The notes beneath the pieces were generated by a model, which saw only the letters and a list, made by a program, of their open reading frames with translations, ran no database searches and had not been told where the DNA came from. Positions 22,990-29,979 of a stretch of 29,979 bases of DNA are shown here, piece after piece. Origin of the DNA: JANPCX01 sp046049865 (GTDB lineage: Bacteria; Pseudomonadota; Gammaproteobacteria; Burkholderiales; Burkholderiaceae_C); the NCBI GenBank assembly GCA_046049865.1, contig JBJOQO010000039.1:1-29979 (forward strand), in the 5' to 3' direction. Each line of letters opens with the position of its first letter. The first letter of the stretch is position 1. The translations under genes were made by a program, and so were the position numbers.

Positions 22990-23018
22990 ATGACAAAGAC
23001 GTTACGTCGCGTTAAACT
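22990..23018 (+). promoter_or_regulatory. Promoter and operator of the toxin-antitoxin pair
   Basis: The -35 ATGACA (22990-22995) and -10 TAAACT (23013-23018) are separated by exactly 17 bases and would start transcription about 25 bp before the antitoxin ATG at 23049. The spacer contains the perfect odd palindrome GACGT-T-ACGTC (22998-23008), well placed as the operator for the ribbon-helix-helix antitoxin. Confidence 0.5.
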
Positions 23019-23048
23019 CGTAGCCTGCTTCCCCAGCTAGGAGTCACC

Positions 23049-23348
23049 ATGCTCACAACCACAACCTCGGATGCCCCTGTTCCGCGCCGCGATACCTTGA
23101 ACGTTCGCATTTCAGCCGCCGAGCGCAATTTGATCGACCGAGCTGCTGCTTGCGCGGGCACCACGCGCACCGAGTTCATCTTGCGTGCGGCACGCCGAGC
23201 AGCGGAAGAGACTTTGTTGGATCAAGCGGTTTTATCGGTCAGCCCAGAGGCCTATGCCGATTTCTTGGCCCGTCTGGATGCGCCTACTGCACCGAATGAA
23301 CGGCTGCGCCGCACGATGCAAAGTCCCACGCCCTGGGCCAAAGGCTGA
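23049..23348 (+). CDS. DUF1778 antitoxin (TacA-like, ribbon-helix-helix)
   Basis: The 99-residue protein has an N-terminal ribbon-helix-helix (DTLNVRISAAERNLIDRAAA, then AGTTRTEFILRAARRAAEE) and a C-terminal toxin-binding tail. This is the DUF1778 pattern that pairs with GNAT toxins. It should neutralise the acetyltransferase encoded next and repress the shared promoter. TAGGAG lies 6 bases before the ATG. The stop is 5 bp before the toxin start. Confidence 0.92.
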   Translation: MLTTTTSDAPVPRRDTLNVRISAAERNLIDRAAACAGTTRTEFILRAARRAAEETLLDQAVLSVSPEAYADFLARLDAPTAPNERLRRTMQSPTPWAKG

Positions 23349-23353
23349 CGGCT

Positions 23354-23851
23354 TTGCTCTCGCATCCCGAGCCCTTGACGGCCTCGCATGGGCTGGCCGA
23401 CTTTGATTGCACCGAGCCCTCACTCAACGATTGGTTGAAACGGCGGGCTTGGCAAAACCAGGTCAGCGGTGCCACGCGCACGTTTGTTGCCGCAGACGAG
23501 GGACGCGTGCGCGCTTACTATGCCCTGGCTTCCAGCGCGGTGGCTCCTGCGGCGGCACTAGGCCGGTTTCGCCGCAACATGCCCGATCCCATCCCTGTTG
23601 TGGTGTTGGCCCGTTTGGCCGTACACCGTGAGCACCAAGGTCAGGGGCTGGGCCGCGCTTTATTTCAAGACGCAGCCTTGCGAGTGATTCATGCGGCGGA
23701 CGCCATCGGCATACGCGGTTTGATCGTGCATGCCTTGTCAGACCCAGCCAAACGGTTCTATGAACAACTTGGCTTGCAGCAGTCGCCGCTGGATCCTTTG
23801 GTGTTGATGACGACGGTGGCCGACCTCAAGGCTGCGCTGGCAGCTGCTTGA
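23354..23851 (+). CDS. GNAT toxin (TacT-like, acetylates charged tRNA)
   Basis: The 165-residue protein begins LSHPEPLTASHGLADFDCTE, typical of TacT-type toxins. Its acetyl-CoA loop is LAVHREHQGQGLGRALF, and the Tyr of AKRFYEQLGL is in the place of the catalytic residue. Known members block translation by acetylating the amino acid on aminoacyl-tRNA. The start is TTG 23354, 5 bp after the antitoxin stop, chosen because the family N-terminus begins there. A weak start would keep toxin below antitoxin level. Confidence 0.92.
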   Translation: MLSHPEPLTASHGLADFDCTEPSLNDWLKRRAWQNQVSGATRTFVAADEGRVRAYYALASSAVAPAAALGRFRRNMPDPIPVVVLARLAVHREHQGQGLGRALFQDAALRVIHAADAIGIRGLIVHALSDPAKRFYEQLGLQQSPLDPLVLMTTVADLKAALAAA

Positions 23852-23867
23852 GGTCAACCGGCGACTT

Positions 23868-25001
23868 TTACCGTCCCGCCTTAAAACTCGTGAACACTCT
23901 TGTTTGAACACGCCGAATGTTCTGCGGCAGGGCGTCGGGTGCGACCATGGTTTTTTTCGCCGCGTCATCCAAGAAGATGGTCTTGTTTTCCGCTACCTCT
24001 TTCTTCACGAATTTGAGAGATGCGGCATTGGGGTTGGCATAGAACACCTTGTTGGTGAGCGACGCATGCACCTCGGGGCGCAGAATGTAGTTGATGAAGA
24101 GGTGGGCGTTTTCTACGTTTTTGGCGTCTTTGGGAATCGCCATGGAATCGAAGAAGAGCGTGGCACCGGTTTTGGGCACCAGGGCTTCGATGTTCACCGG
24201 TGTTTTGCCTTTGGCCTCCAGTGCGCGGGCGCGGGCAATGTTGATGTCGCCCGAGAAACCCATCACCAAACAAGTGGCGCCCTTGGCCATTTCTTCGATG
24301 TAGCCCGAAGAAGAAAACCGCGTGACGTGGGGTCGTATGGTTTTGAGCAGCTTGCCCGCTTCTTCATAGTCGGCGGCTTCTTTGCTGAAGGGGGGTTTGC
24401 CCAGGTACAAGAGGGCCGCTGGCAATACTTCCGAGGGAGAGTCCAGCACGCTCACACCACAGCTTTTGAGTTTGCTCACGTACTTCGGATCAAACAGCAG
24501 GCTCCAGGCGTTGTCTGGCATGGGTTCGGTGCCCAGGGCCTTTTTGACTTTGTCGACGTTGATGCCCACGGTCACATAGCCCCACATCCAGTTCACCAAA
24601 TGTTGGTTGCCGGGGTCGATCTTGGCGAGCCGCTCCAGCAGGCCCTTGTCTAGGTTGTTCCAGTTGGTCAGCTTGCTGCGATCCAGCTTTTGCAGCAGGC
24701 CTCCTTCAATTTGTGTTTTGGCAAAGTGAGCGCCCGGCACCACGATGTCATAGCCCGTTTTTCCTGCCACCAGTTTGGCGTGCAGCACCTCGTTGTTGTC
24801 GTAGTTGTCGTAGTTGACCTTGATGCCGGTCTCTTTCTCGAAATTCTTGATCGTGTCGTCGGCGATGTAGTCCGACCAGTTGTAAATGTTCAGCACCTTG
24901 GACGGGGCTGCTTGCGCGCTGGCGACGCCAGCCGCAGCCATGAGTGTCAAGCCCAGCAGGTGAACCAAGGGGTGATGAGCGCTGAAAAACCGAGCAACCA
25001 T
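23868..25001 (-). CDS. potF: Polyamine ABC transporter periplasmic binding protein (PotF-like)
   Basis: The 377-residue protein has a signal peptide (hydrophobic 13-30, cut near SAQAA). Its mature sequence closely follows E. coli PotF: LNIYNWSDYIADDTIKNFEK, DIVVPGAHFAKTQ, LKSCGVSVLDSPSEV, MGFSGDINIARARA and FINYILRPEV. The Trp-Ser-Asp of the ligand pocket is kept, which favours putrescine or spermidine as ligand. AGGA stands 8 bases before ATG 25001. The transporter partners (ATPase and permeases) are not adjacent in this window, so it works with distant partners or as a sensor. The start is divergent from maeB. Confidence 0.92.
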   Translation of the reverse strand: MVARFFSAHHPLVHLLGLTLMAAAGVASAQAAPSKVLNIYNWSDYIADDTIKNFEKETGIKVNYDNYDNNEVLHAKLVAGKTGYDIVVPGAHFAKTQIEGGLLQKLDRSKLTNWNNLDKGLLERLAKIDPGNQHLVNWMWGYVTVGINVDKVKKALGTEPMPDNAWSLLFDPKYVSKLKSCGVSVLDSPSEVLPAALLYLGKPPFSKEAADYEEAGKLLKTIRPHVTRFSSSGYIEEMAKGATCLVMGFSGDINIARARALEAKGKTPVNIEALVPKTGATLFFDSMAIPKDAKNVENAHLFINYILRPEVHASLTNKVFYANPNAASLKFVKKEVAENKTIFLDDAAKKTMVAPDALPQNIRRVQTRVFTSFKAGR

Positions 25002-25238
25002 GGTGGTGAGTCCTTTCGCAAAGCAGGTGAGTTAAAAGGCAACGAACAGAATTTTGCCCCAAGGCCCGCATGGATCTATGCAATCCCCGCATCTTGTGGG
25101 CATCCACATGCATGGGGCACTTGCATTGAGTTACGCTTGCCGTCCTTTTTCGCAAAGGTCGGCCCAAACATCGCTCAAGTGGCCGCCCGTCGGCGCCGCT
25201 GCGCTCAAAACTACCGCTGCCATCCGCAGGAGACAAAC

Positions 25239-27542
25239 ATGGAACCTACCTCCGACACCAACCTCACGCCCGCTGAAGCCGCTCTGCGAGAGGCCGCACT
25301 CGACTACCACCGCTCGCCCAGCCGCGGCAAGATTGCGGTGCTGCCCACCAAACCTTTGATGAACCAGCGCGATTTGTCCCTGGCCTACTCGCCCGGCGTG
25401 GCGTACGCCTGTTTGGCGATCGAGAAGGACCCGACGCTCGCCTCCGAGTACACCTCGCGTGGCAATTTGGTCGGTGTGGTGACCAACGGAACCGCCGTTT
25501 TGGGACTGGGCGACATCGGCCCCTTGGCCAGCAAGCCCGTGATGGAAGGCAAAGGCTGCCTGTTCCGCAAGTTTGCAGGCATTGATGTGTTTGACATCGA
25601 ACTGAACGAAAAAGACCCGGACAAACTGGTCGAGATCATTGCGGCCTTGGAGCCCACCTTGGGTGGCATCAACCTCGAAGACATCAAAGCGCCCGAGTGT
25701 TTTGTGGTGGAGCGCAAGCTCAAAGAGCGCTTGAAAATCCCCGTGTTTCACGACGACCAACACGGCACGGCCATCATTTCTGCCGCCGCGATGATCAACG
25801 GCTTGGAACTCACCGGTAAAAAAATCGGCGAGGTCAAAGTGGCGGTGAGCGGCGCAGGTGCAGCCGCCATCGCCTGTTTGGATTTGTGGGTGCGTTTGGG
25901 CGTGGCCCGCCACAACATTTTTGTTTGCGACAGCAAAGGTGTGATTCACAACGACCGCACCGACAAACTGGACGAGAGCAAACGCGCCTACCAACAAAAC
26001 ACCGCGGCTCGCACCCTGGCCGATGTGATGAAGGGCGCTGACATCTTCTTGGGTTGTTCTGCAGCAGGCGTGGTGAACGCCGACATGGTCAAGAGCATGG
26101 CCGACAGGCCCTTGATCCTGGCCTTGGCCAATCCTGAGCCCGAGATTCGCCCCGAGATCGCCAAAGCGGCCCGGCCCGACTGCATCATCGCGACAGGCCG
26201 CTCGGACTACGCCAATCAAGTCAACAACGTGCTGTGTTTCCCCTATATCTTCCGTGGGGCGTTGGACTGTGGTGCGCAGCGTATTACGGAAGAGATGAAG
26301 GTCGCCTGCGTGTATGAAATCGCGGGTTTGGCCAAGGCGGAAATCTCAGGCGAAGTGGCCGCTGCTTATCCCGGGGAGGACATGCGTTTTGGACCCGACT
26401 ACCTGATCCCCAAACCCTTTGATTCGCGCCTGATTTTGCGCATCGCGCCAGCCGTAGCCAAAGCTGCGGTGGAGTCGGGTGTGGCCACCCGCCCCATTGC
26501 CGATCTGGAGGCCTACCGCCAATCCCTGATGCAGTTCATGACCCACACCGGCATGTTCATGCGCCCGGTTTTCATGGCGGCGCGCAGCGCGCCGAAACGG
26601 GTGGTGTACGCCGAAGGTGAAGACGAACGCACCTTGCGTGCCGTGCAAATTGCGCTGGAAGAAGGTTTGGTCAAGCCGACGTTGGTGGGGCGCCCCGCAG
26701 TGATTGCGCAGCGCATTGAACGTGCGGGTTTGCGCCTGAAGCCAGGCAGCGACTTTGACCTCATCAACCCCGAAGACGACGCCCGCTTCCGCCAATACTG
26801 GGAGGCTTACCACGCCATCAAAGGGCGCGACGGCATCACCCCGGAAATGGCCAAGTCAGCCGTGCGTCGCTCCGGCACCTTAATCGCTTCCTTGGCCGTT
26901 CATCTGGGCCACGCAGACGGCCTGCTCTGCGGTTTGGTGGGCCGCTACGACCACCATTTGGAGCATGTTCGTGACGTGATCGGCATGCGCCGCGGTGCCC
27001 ATTGCCTGGCAGCGCTCAATGCCTTGATGCTGGACAAACACACCCTCTTCATCGCCGACACCTTTGTCAACGACGACCCCGATGCACAGACACTGGCTGA
27101 GATCGCCGAGATGGCCGCCGAGGCCGTCACCCAATTCGGCATCGAACCCAAAGTGGCCTTCCTGTCCCACTCCATCTACGGCTCCAGCCAGCGTGCGTCG
27201 GCTCGCAAAATGCGCGCCGCGCGGGCCCTCTTCGCCGCCAAACGGCCTGACATTCAGTCTGAAGGCGAGCTGCAAGGCGACGCCGCCTTGAACGAAGACA
27301 TCCGCGCCACCTTCTTGCCCAACAACACGCTCAAGGGCTCTGCCAATGTGCTGGTGCTGCCGAACTTGGATGCAGCCAACATCCTCTTCAACGTGCTCAA
27401 GATCACCGGCGGTCAGGGTGTGACCGTGGGGCCGATTTTGCTCGGTGCTGCAGCCCCTGTGCATGTGCTCACGCCATCGGCGACCGTGCGACGCGTGGTG
27501 AACTTGACGGCGTTGACGGTGGCGCAGGGCGGGTTGGGGTGA
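25239..27542 (+). CDS. maeB: NADP-dependent malic enzyme, MaeB type
   Basis: The 767-residue enzyme decarboxylates malate to pyruvate with reduction of NADP. The N-terminal malic domain includes LAYSPGVAYACLAIEKDP, GVVTNGTAVLGLGDIGPLAS, and the metal and substrate site VFHDDQHGTAII. The nucleotide-binding loop is VAVSGAGAAAIACLDLW. From about residue 440 a phosphotransacetylase-like domain follows (RVVYAEGEDERTLRAVQIAL to VTVGPILLG). This domain is inactive as a PTA in known MaeB proteins and serves in acetyl-CoA regulation. CAGGAG precedes ATG 25239. The frame is open upstream to 24690, but that part runs antisense to potF and is not coding. Confidence 0.96.
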   Translation: MEPTSDTNLTPAEAALREAALDYHRSPSRGKIAVLPTKPLMNQRDLSLAYSPGVAYACLAIEKDPTLASEYTSRGNLVGVVTNGTAVLGLGDIGPLASKPVMEGKGCLFRKFAGIDVFDIELNEKDPDKLVEIIAALEPTLGGINLEDIKAPECFVVERKLKERLKIPVFHDDQHGTAIISAAAMINGLELTGKKIGEVKVAVSGAGAAAIACLDLWVRLGVARHNIFVCDSKGVIHNDRTDKLDESKRAYQQNTAARTLADVMKGADIFLGCSAAGVVNADMVKSMADRPLILALANPEPEIRPEIAKAARPDCIIATGRSDYANQVNNVLCFPYIFRGALDCGAQRITEEMKVACVYEIAGLAKAEISGEVAAAYPGEDMRFGPDYLIPKPFDSRLILRIAPAVAKAAVESGVATRPIADLEAYRQSLMQFMTHTGMFMRPVFMAARSAPKRVVYAEGEDERTLRAVQIALEEGLVKPTLVGRPAVIAQRIERAGLRLKPGSDFDLINPEDDARFRQYWEAYHAIKGRDGITPEMAKSAVRRSGTLIASLAVHLGHADGLLCGLVGRYDHHLEHVRDVIGMRRGAHCLAALNALMLDKHTLFIADTFVNDDPDAQTLAEIAEMAAEAVTQFGIEPKVAFLSHSIYGSSQRASARKMRAARALFAAKRPDIQSEGELQGDAALNEDIRATFLPNNTLKGSANVLVLPNLDAANILFNVLKITGGQGVTVGPILLGAAAPVHVLTPSATVRRVVNLTALTVAQGGLG

Positions 27543-27548
27543 CACGGA

Positions 27549-27567
27549 TCGGCGGTTTAGGCGCCGA
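27549..27567. terminator. Short hairpin after maeB
   Basis: TCGGCG-GTTTAGG-CGCCGA has 6-bp arms starting 7 bp after the maeB stop. There is no T-run behind it, so termination may be weak or need another factor. Confidence 0.3.
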
Positions 27568-27664
27568 ATTGGTTGCGAGATGTAAACTGAATTAGATGAG
27601 CCAGCCGTTGGGACACAGCTCCCAATGCGCATGAGTTGTCTTCCCCAAGATCCAAGGAAATGAA

Positions 27665-28630
27665 ATGCTGATGTTGCTGAAATGGTTGAGATTGACAGTG
27701 ATTGCGGTGATTGCAGTGAGCTCGATTGCTTGCGGCGGGGGTGGAGACGACAACTCAAGAGCGTCACAAGATGATGTCAAGGCGATCGCAAGTTTGGGGG
27801 TGTTGACCACAGAGCTCACAGGTCTTTGGCACGAGTTCACAGTGCCCCTGGCCAGTGGTTTGCTTCAAGGCATGTCGAACGATGTGGGTGGGAGTCAATC
27901 TACGGCGACTTTTTCGTGTGTGCTGAATGGCCGAGGTTCCGGTACGTACCAGCGCTCGGTATTCAAAATGGCCAGTCGAACCGGCATGATTTTCGGTGAC
28001 TCTTTGCAAGTGAGCTACTCGAACTGTGACCTTGGGGGTACAGGAGTTTTGCTCAACGGCAATATCAGTATTTCTCCCCAGGCTGTGGGCCCAACCGCTA
28101 ACTTGAACAACTCCAACTACGAGCTTGTCAATTTTGCAGCCTCATTCTCAAACTTCTCTGTTCGGGTAAATAACGGATCCCCATTGGTTTTCGCGGGAGC
28201 CATACGACCGACCGTAAGATTCGAGGGCGGGAACCTGGTGAGTATGAGCTACACGACCTCTACGGCCGGCCCCTACAGAGTTAGTAGCGGAGGGCTCGTC
28301 TTGGAGTACTCTGCGGGGAGCAGCTTCGCAAAGACTGATGTCTCTGCTACGAATGCTGGGACGCGCAAGCTTGATAGCTCCGTCAATGTAATAACTAACT
28401 CTGGGACGGTGCCCATTTTGGTTGCGACTCCGGCAGCGCTTTCCGGAAGTACATCGTCTGGTCGTTTTGTCGCGACCTCGGGCACGATAAATACCAAGTC
28501 TTTTGGGGCTTTTTCGGCGTCAACTACCACGACCTTTAACGGTGCGACGGCGACGGTAAGCGGCGATACCGACGGGAACGGTTCAATGGATATCGTTTTC
28601 AACACGACCTGGGCGAGCTTGACACAGTAG
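27665..28630 (+). CDS. Unknown secreted lipoprotein with an EF-hand-like loop
   Basis: The 321-residue protein starts with an N-terminal hydrophobic helix ending SSIACGGGG, with C23 as the probable lipidated residue; the -3 position is Ser, so the lipobox is imperfect. The mature part is Ser/Thr/Gly/Asn-rich, beta-like and has no family I recognise. Near the C-terminus GDTDGNGSMDIVF (D301, D303, N305, D309) fits a calcium-binding DxDGNGxxD loop. AAGGA stands 6 bases before ATG 27665. Codon use and AT content differ from neighbouring genes, which hints at transfer or relaxed selection. It stands alone between maeB and a convergent ABC transporter operon. Confidence 0.7.
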   Translation: MLMLLKWLRLTVIAVIAVSSIACGGGGDDNSRASQDDVKAIASLGVLTTELTGLWHEFTVPLASGLLQGMSNDVGGSQSTATFSCVLNGRGSGTYQRSVFKMASRTGMIFGDSLQVSYSNCDLGGTGVLLNGNISISPQAVGPTANLNNSNYELVNFAASFSNFSVRVNNGSPLVFAGAIRPTVRFEGGNLVSMSYTTSTAGPYRVSSGGLVLEYSAGSSFAKTDVSATNAGTRKLDSSVNVITNSGTVPILVATPAALSGSTSSGRFVATSGTINTKSFGAFSASTTTTFNGATATVSGDTDGNGSMDIVFNTTWASLTQ

Positions 28631-28708
28631 TGGGGCGTAGCGGCAACCTGATCCCAGGCGCGTGTAGGTTTCTTGAAAGACTGCGGTGCGCTGCGCAATC
28701 GAATGATT

Positions 28709-29890
28709 TCATGTGCGCACCGCCCTCTTCAACAATCCCGCCACGCCCCAAAGCGCCAAAACGGTCAGCCCGGCACACACCACCAGCGGCATCCATAAAT
28801 CCGGCAACCCCAGGTCCTGACCTTTCAGCACGCGCGTCATCAAGGTGCTTTGCGCCAGTGCGGGCACCCAGAGGTGCCAGGGTGCTTCGCCTTCTTGGTT
28901 GAAGACGGACACCAACGGCAGCAACTGCGCGACCATGACCACCAGCGAGGCATTGACCTGTGCCTCTTTCACGCTCTTGCAACGCATGGCCACGGCCATC
29001 AAGGCTGCAGAGAACAGCCCAACCAAAGGGAGCAGGATCAACAAAAACCAAGCGGCTTCCTGCCAGCCATATTGGAACAAGGCCTGCAGGCTGTCGCTTT
29101 GAATCAACCACTGGGCCGGGATGAAGCTGAAGCAACTCAGGGCGGCCACCAAGGTGCTCAAGGCAGCCACCGCGCCCCACTTGCCCAGCACGATGCTGCT
29201 GTGGCGCATGGGGTTGGTGAGCAAAGGTTCTAAAGACCCGCGCTCACGTTCACCCGCTGTGGTGTCGAGTGCCGCGTTGAGTGCGCCGTAAAGCACAGCC
29301 ATCAGCACGAAGAAGGGCAGCATGGCGGTGATTTGTAAGGCGCGGCTTTGGCTGTTGGCCAAGTCGTGCTCCTGAATTTGCACGCTGCGCAGCACATCGG
29401 GGGCGACGCCGCGCAGGGCCAAAGTCAGTGTGGCGCGTTCCTGGTTGAAGCCGGACAGCAAACGCATCACACGGTTCACGCCAGCCGATGCGGCTTTGTT
29501 GGCGCTGTCGCTGACCACTTCCAAAGTGGGCAGGTCGCCTGCGCGCAGTTTGTTTTCAAAATCCCCTGGCACCACGAGCACGGGGTGGGCCAGAAGACCG
29601 CTTTTGAGCTGGGCTTCATAGTCTGCCGGCGCCTCACGCAAGGTGAGGGTTTGGCGCTCCAGGTAGTTGCGCAGGGTGGGTGCTTGTTGCAGATTGCTGG
29701 CCCACAGCTCACGCGACTCGGCGCGCGTTTCAAAGGTGGCGAAGAGGTGGGACATGCCCCACAGCACCAAGGGGCCCAGGAGGACGCTGGAGAACAGCAC
29801 CACCATCAAGGTGCGCCGGTCGCGCAGGGCGTCCAACCACTCTTTGCGAAATACGATGGCACAGGCGTGCCAGAAACTTAAAGGGTTCAT
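28709..29890 (-). CDS. ABC-2 type transporter permease (NatB-like)
   Basis: The 393-residue protein has an N-terminal helix after FRKEWLDALRDRRTLMVVLF, a large outside loop (about 55-190), then five or six helices starting at ALQITAMLPFFVLMAVLYGA. The cytoplasmic loop DTTAGERERGSLEPLLTNPM is the signature of the NatB/ABC-2 permease group. NatB-like permeases with their ATPase export Na+ or other compounds. The start overlaps the stop of the upstream gene as ATGA, so it is coupled to it. A 9-bp inverted repeat (28683-28691 with 28715-28723) spans its stop codon. Confidence 0.88.
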   Translation of the reverse strand: MNPLSFWHACAIVFRKEWLDALRDRRTLMVVLFSSVLLGPLVLWGMSHLFATFETRAESRELWASNLQQAPTLRNYLERQTLTLREAPADYEAQLKSGLLAHPVLVVPGDFENKLRAGDLPTLEVVSDSANKAASAGVNRVMRLLSGFNQERATLTLALRGVAPDVLRSVQIQEHDLANSQSRALQITAMLPFFVLMAVLYGALNAALDTTAGERERGSLEPLLTNPMRHSSIVLGKWGAVAALSTLVAALSCFSFIPAQWLIQSDSLQALFQYGWQEAAWFLLILLPLVGLFSAALMAVAMRCKSVKEAQVNASLVVMVAQLLPLVSVFNQEGEAPWHLWVPALAQSTLMTRVLKGQDLGLPDLWMPLVVCAGLTVLALWGVAGLLKRAVRT

Positions 29891-29979
29891 GGCAAACGGG
29901 TTGTGAGATTCATCGCCAAAGGGTCCGGGATGGTGGCGTCCAAGAGCGCCGGGTCGGCGAAGGCCAGGGCCACGAAGGC
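29887..29979 (-). CDS. C-terminal end of the partner ABC ATPase (cut by window edge)
   Basis: Only 30 codons plus stop are in the window, reading AFVALAFADPALLDATIPDP and so on. The stretch AFVAL resembles the common LEDAFVAL near the end of ABC-2 type ATPases such as NatA. This and the 4-base overlap with the NatB-like permease support the call. The nucleotide-binding motifs would lie outside the window. Confidence 0.55.
   Translation of the reverse strand, partial: AFVALAFADPALLDATIPDPLAMNLTTRLP

Noticed and set aside
24690..25238. 950-residue open frame extending maeB upstream
   Set aside because: The extra 183 codons run antisense to potF, have no family match, and a good ribosome site marks ATG 25239, the normal MaeB start.
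1..29979. CRISPR arrays, tRNA or rRNA genes, insertion sequence transposases
   Set aside because: I read through for regular direct repeats, cloverleaf-like segments and transposase motifs and saw none.

Overview
The window looks like a chromosomal piece of a betaproteobacterium of the order Burkholderiales, most likely Comamonadaceae. The evidence is the high G+C content, the closeness of most genes to that group (a DUF3563 microprotein, a CerR-type TetR regulator with a NodT-type efflux operon, a MaeB malic enzyme, TrhO) and a long dispersed-type hairpin repeat. This placement is an inference from gene content. No rRNA, tRNA, CRISPR array, transposase or phage module was seen.

Region 1 (about 125-6115) is the most interesting part. 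A divergent hypothetical gene is followed by two paralogous LuxR-type autoinducer-binding proteins. The first has lost the DNA-binding domain and the second is complete. Next comes a 50-codon reading frame (2304-2456) with a strong ribosome binding site and a textbook double-glycine leader that would release the octapeptide RKLPGGNW. It is followed at once by a HlyD-type adaptor and by a peptidase-containing ABC transporter whose C39 catalytic residues are all present. CTG-N10-CAG lux-box-like sites lie upstream of both regulators and of the peptide gene. No luxI is present. I read this as a candidate peptide export system, for a pheromone or small bacteriocin, under control of LuxR solos. A 160-bp hairpin element lies between adaptor and transporter.

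Region 2 (6270-8504) holds a divergent HD-GYP-like protein, a small protein with a possible winged helix, a clear intrinsic terminator and a convergent DUF3563 microprotein. Region 3 (8673-15325, minus strand) is a complete tripartite RND efflux operon headed by its TetR/CerR regulator, with a perfect 20-bp palindrome in front. Region 4 (15447-18211) has a long imperfect hairpin repeat, an unknown protein with an HNH-like motif, a divergent WYL regulator and a DUF427 gene.

Region 5 (18253-20626, minus) is a tight three-gene operon: a GNAT acyltransferase, a PF10118 ferritin-like hydrolase and a JmjC-like cupin, of unknown product. Region 6 (20784-23851) has trhO overlapping an RluA-family pseudouridine synthase, a DUF2158 microprotein beside a degraded copy of itself, and a DUF1778/GNAT toxin-antitoxin pair. 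Region 7 (23868-29979) has an orphan PotF-like binding protein, maeB, an unknown lipoprotein with an EF-hand-like loop, and an ABC-2 permease with the tail of its ATPase cut by the window edge.
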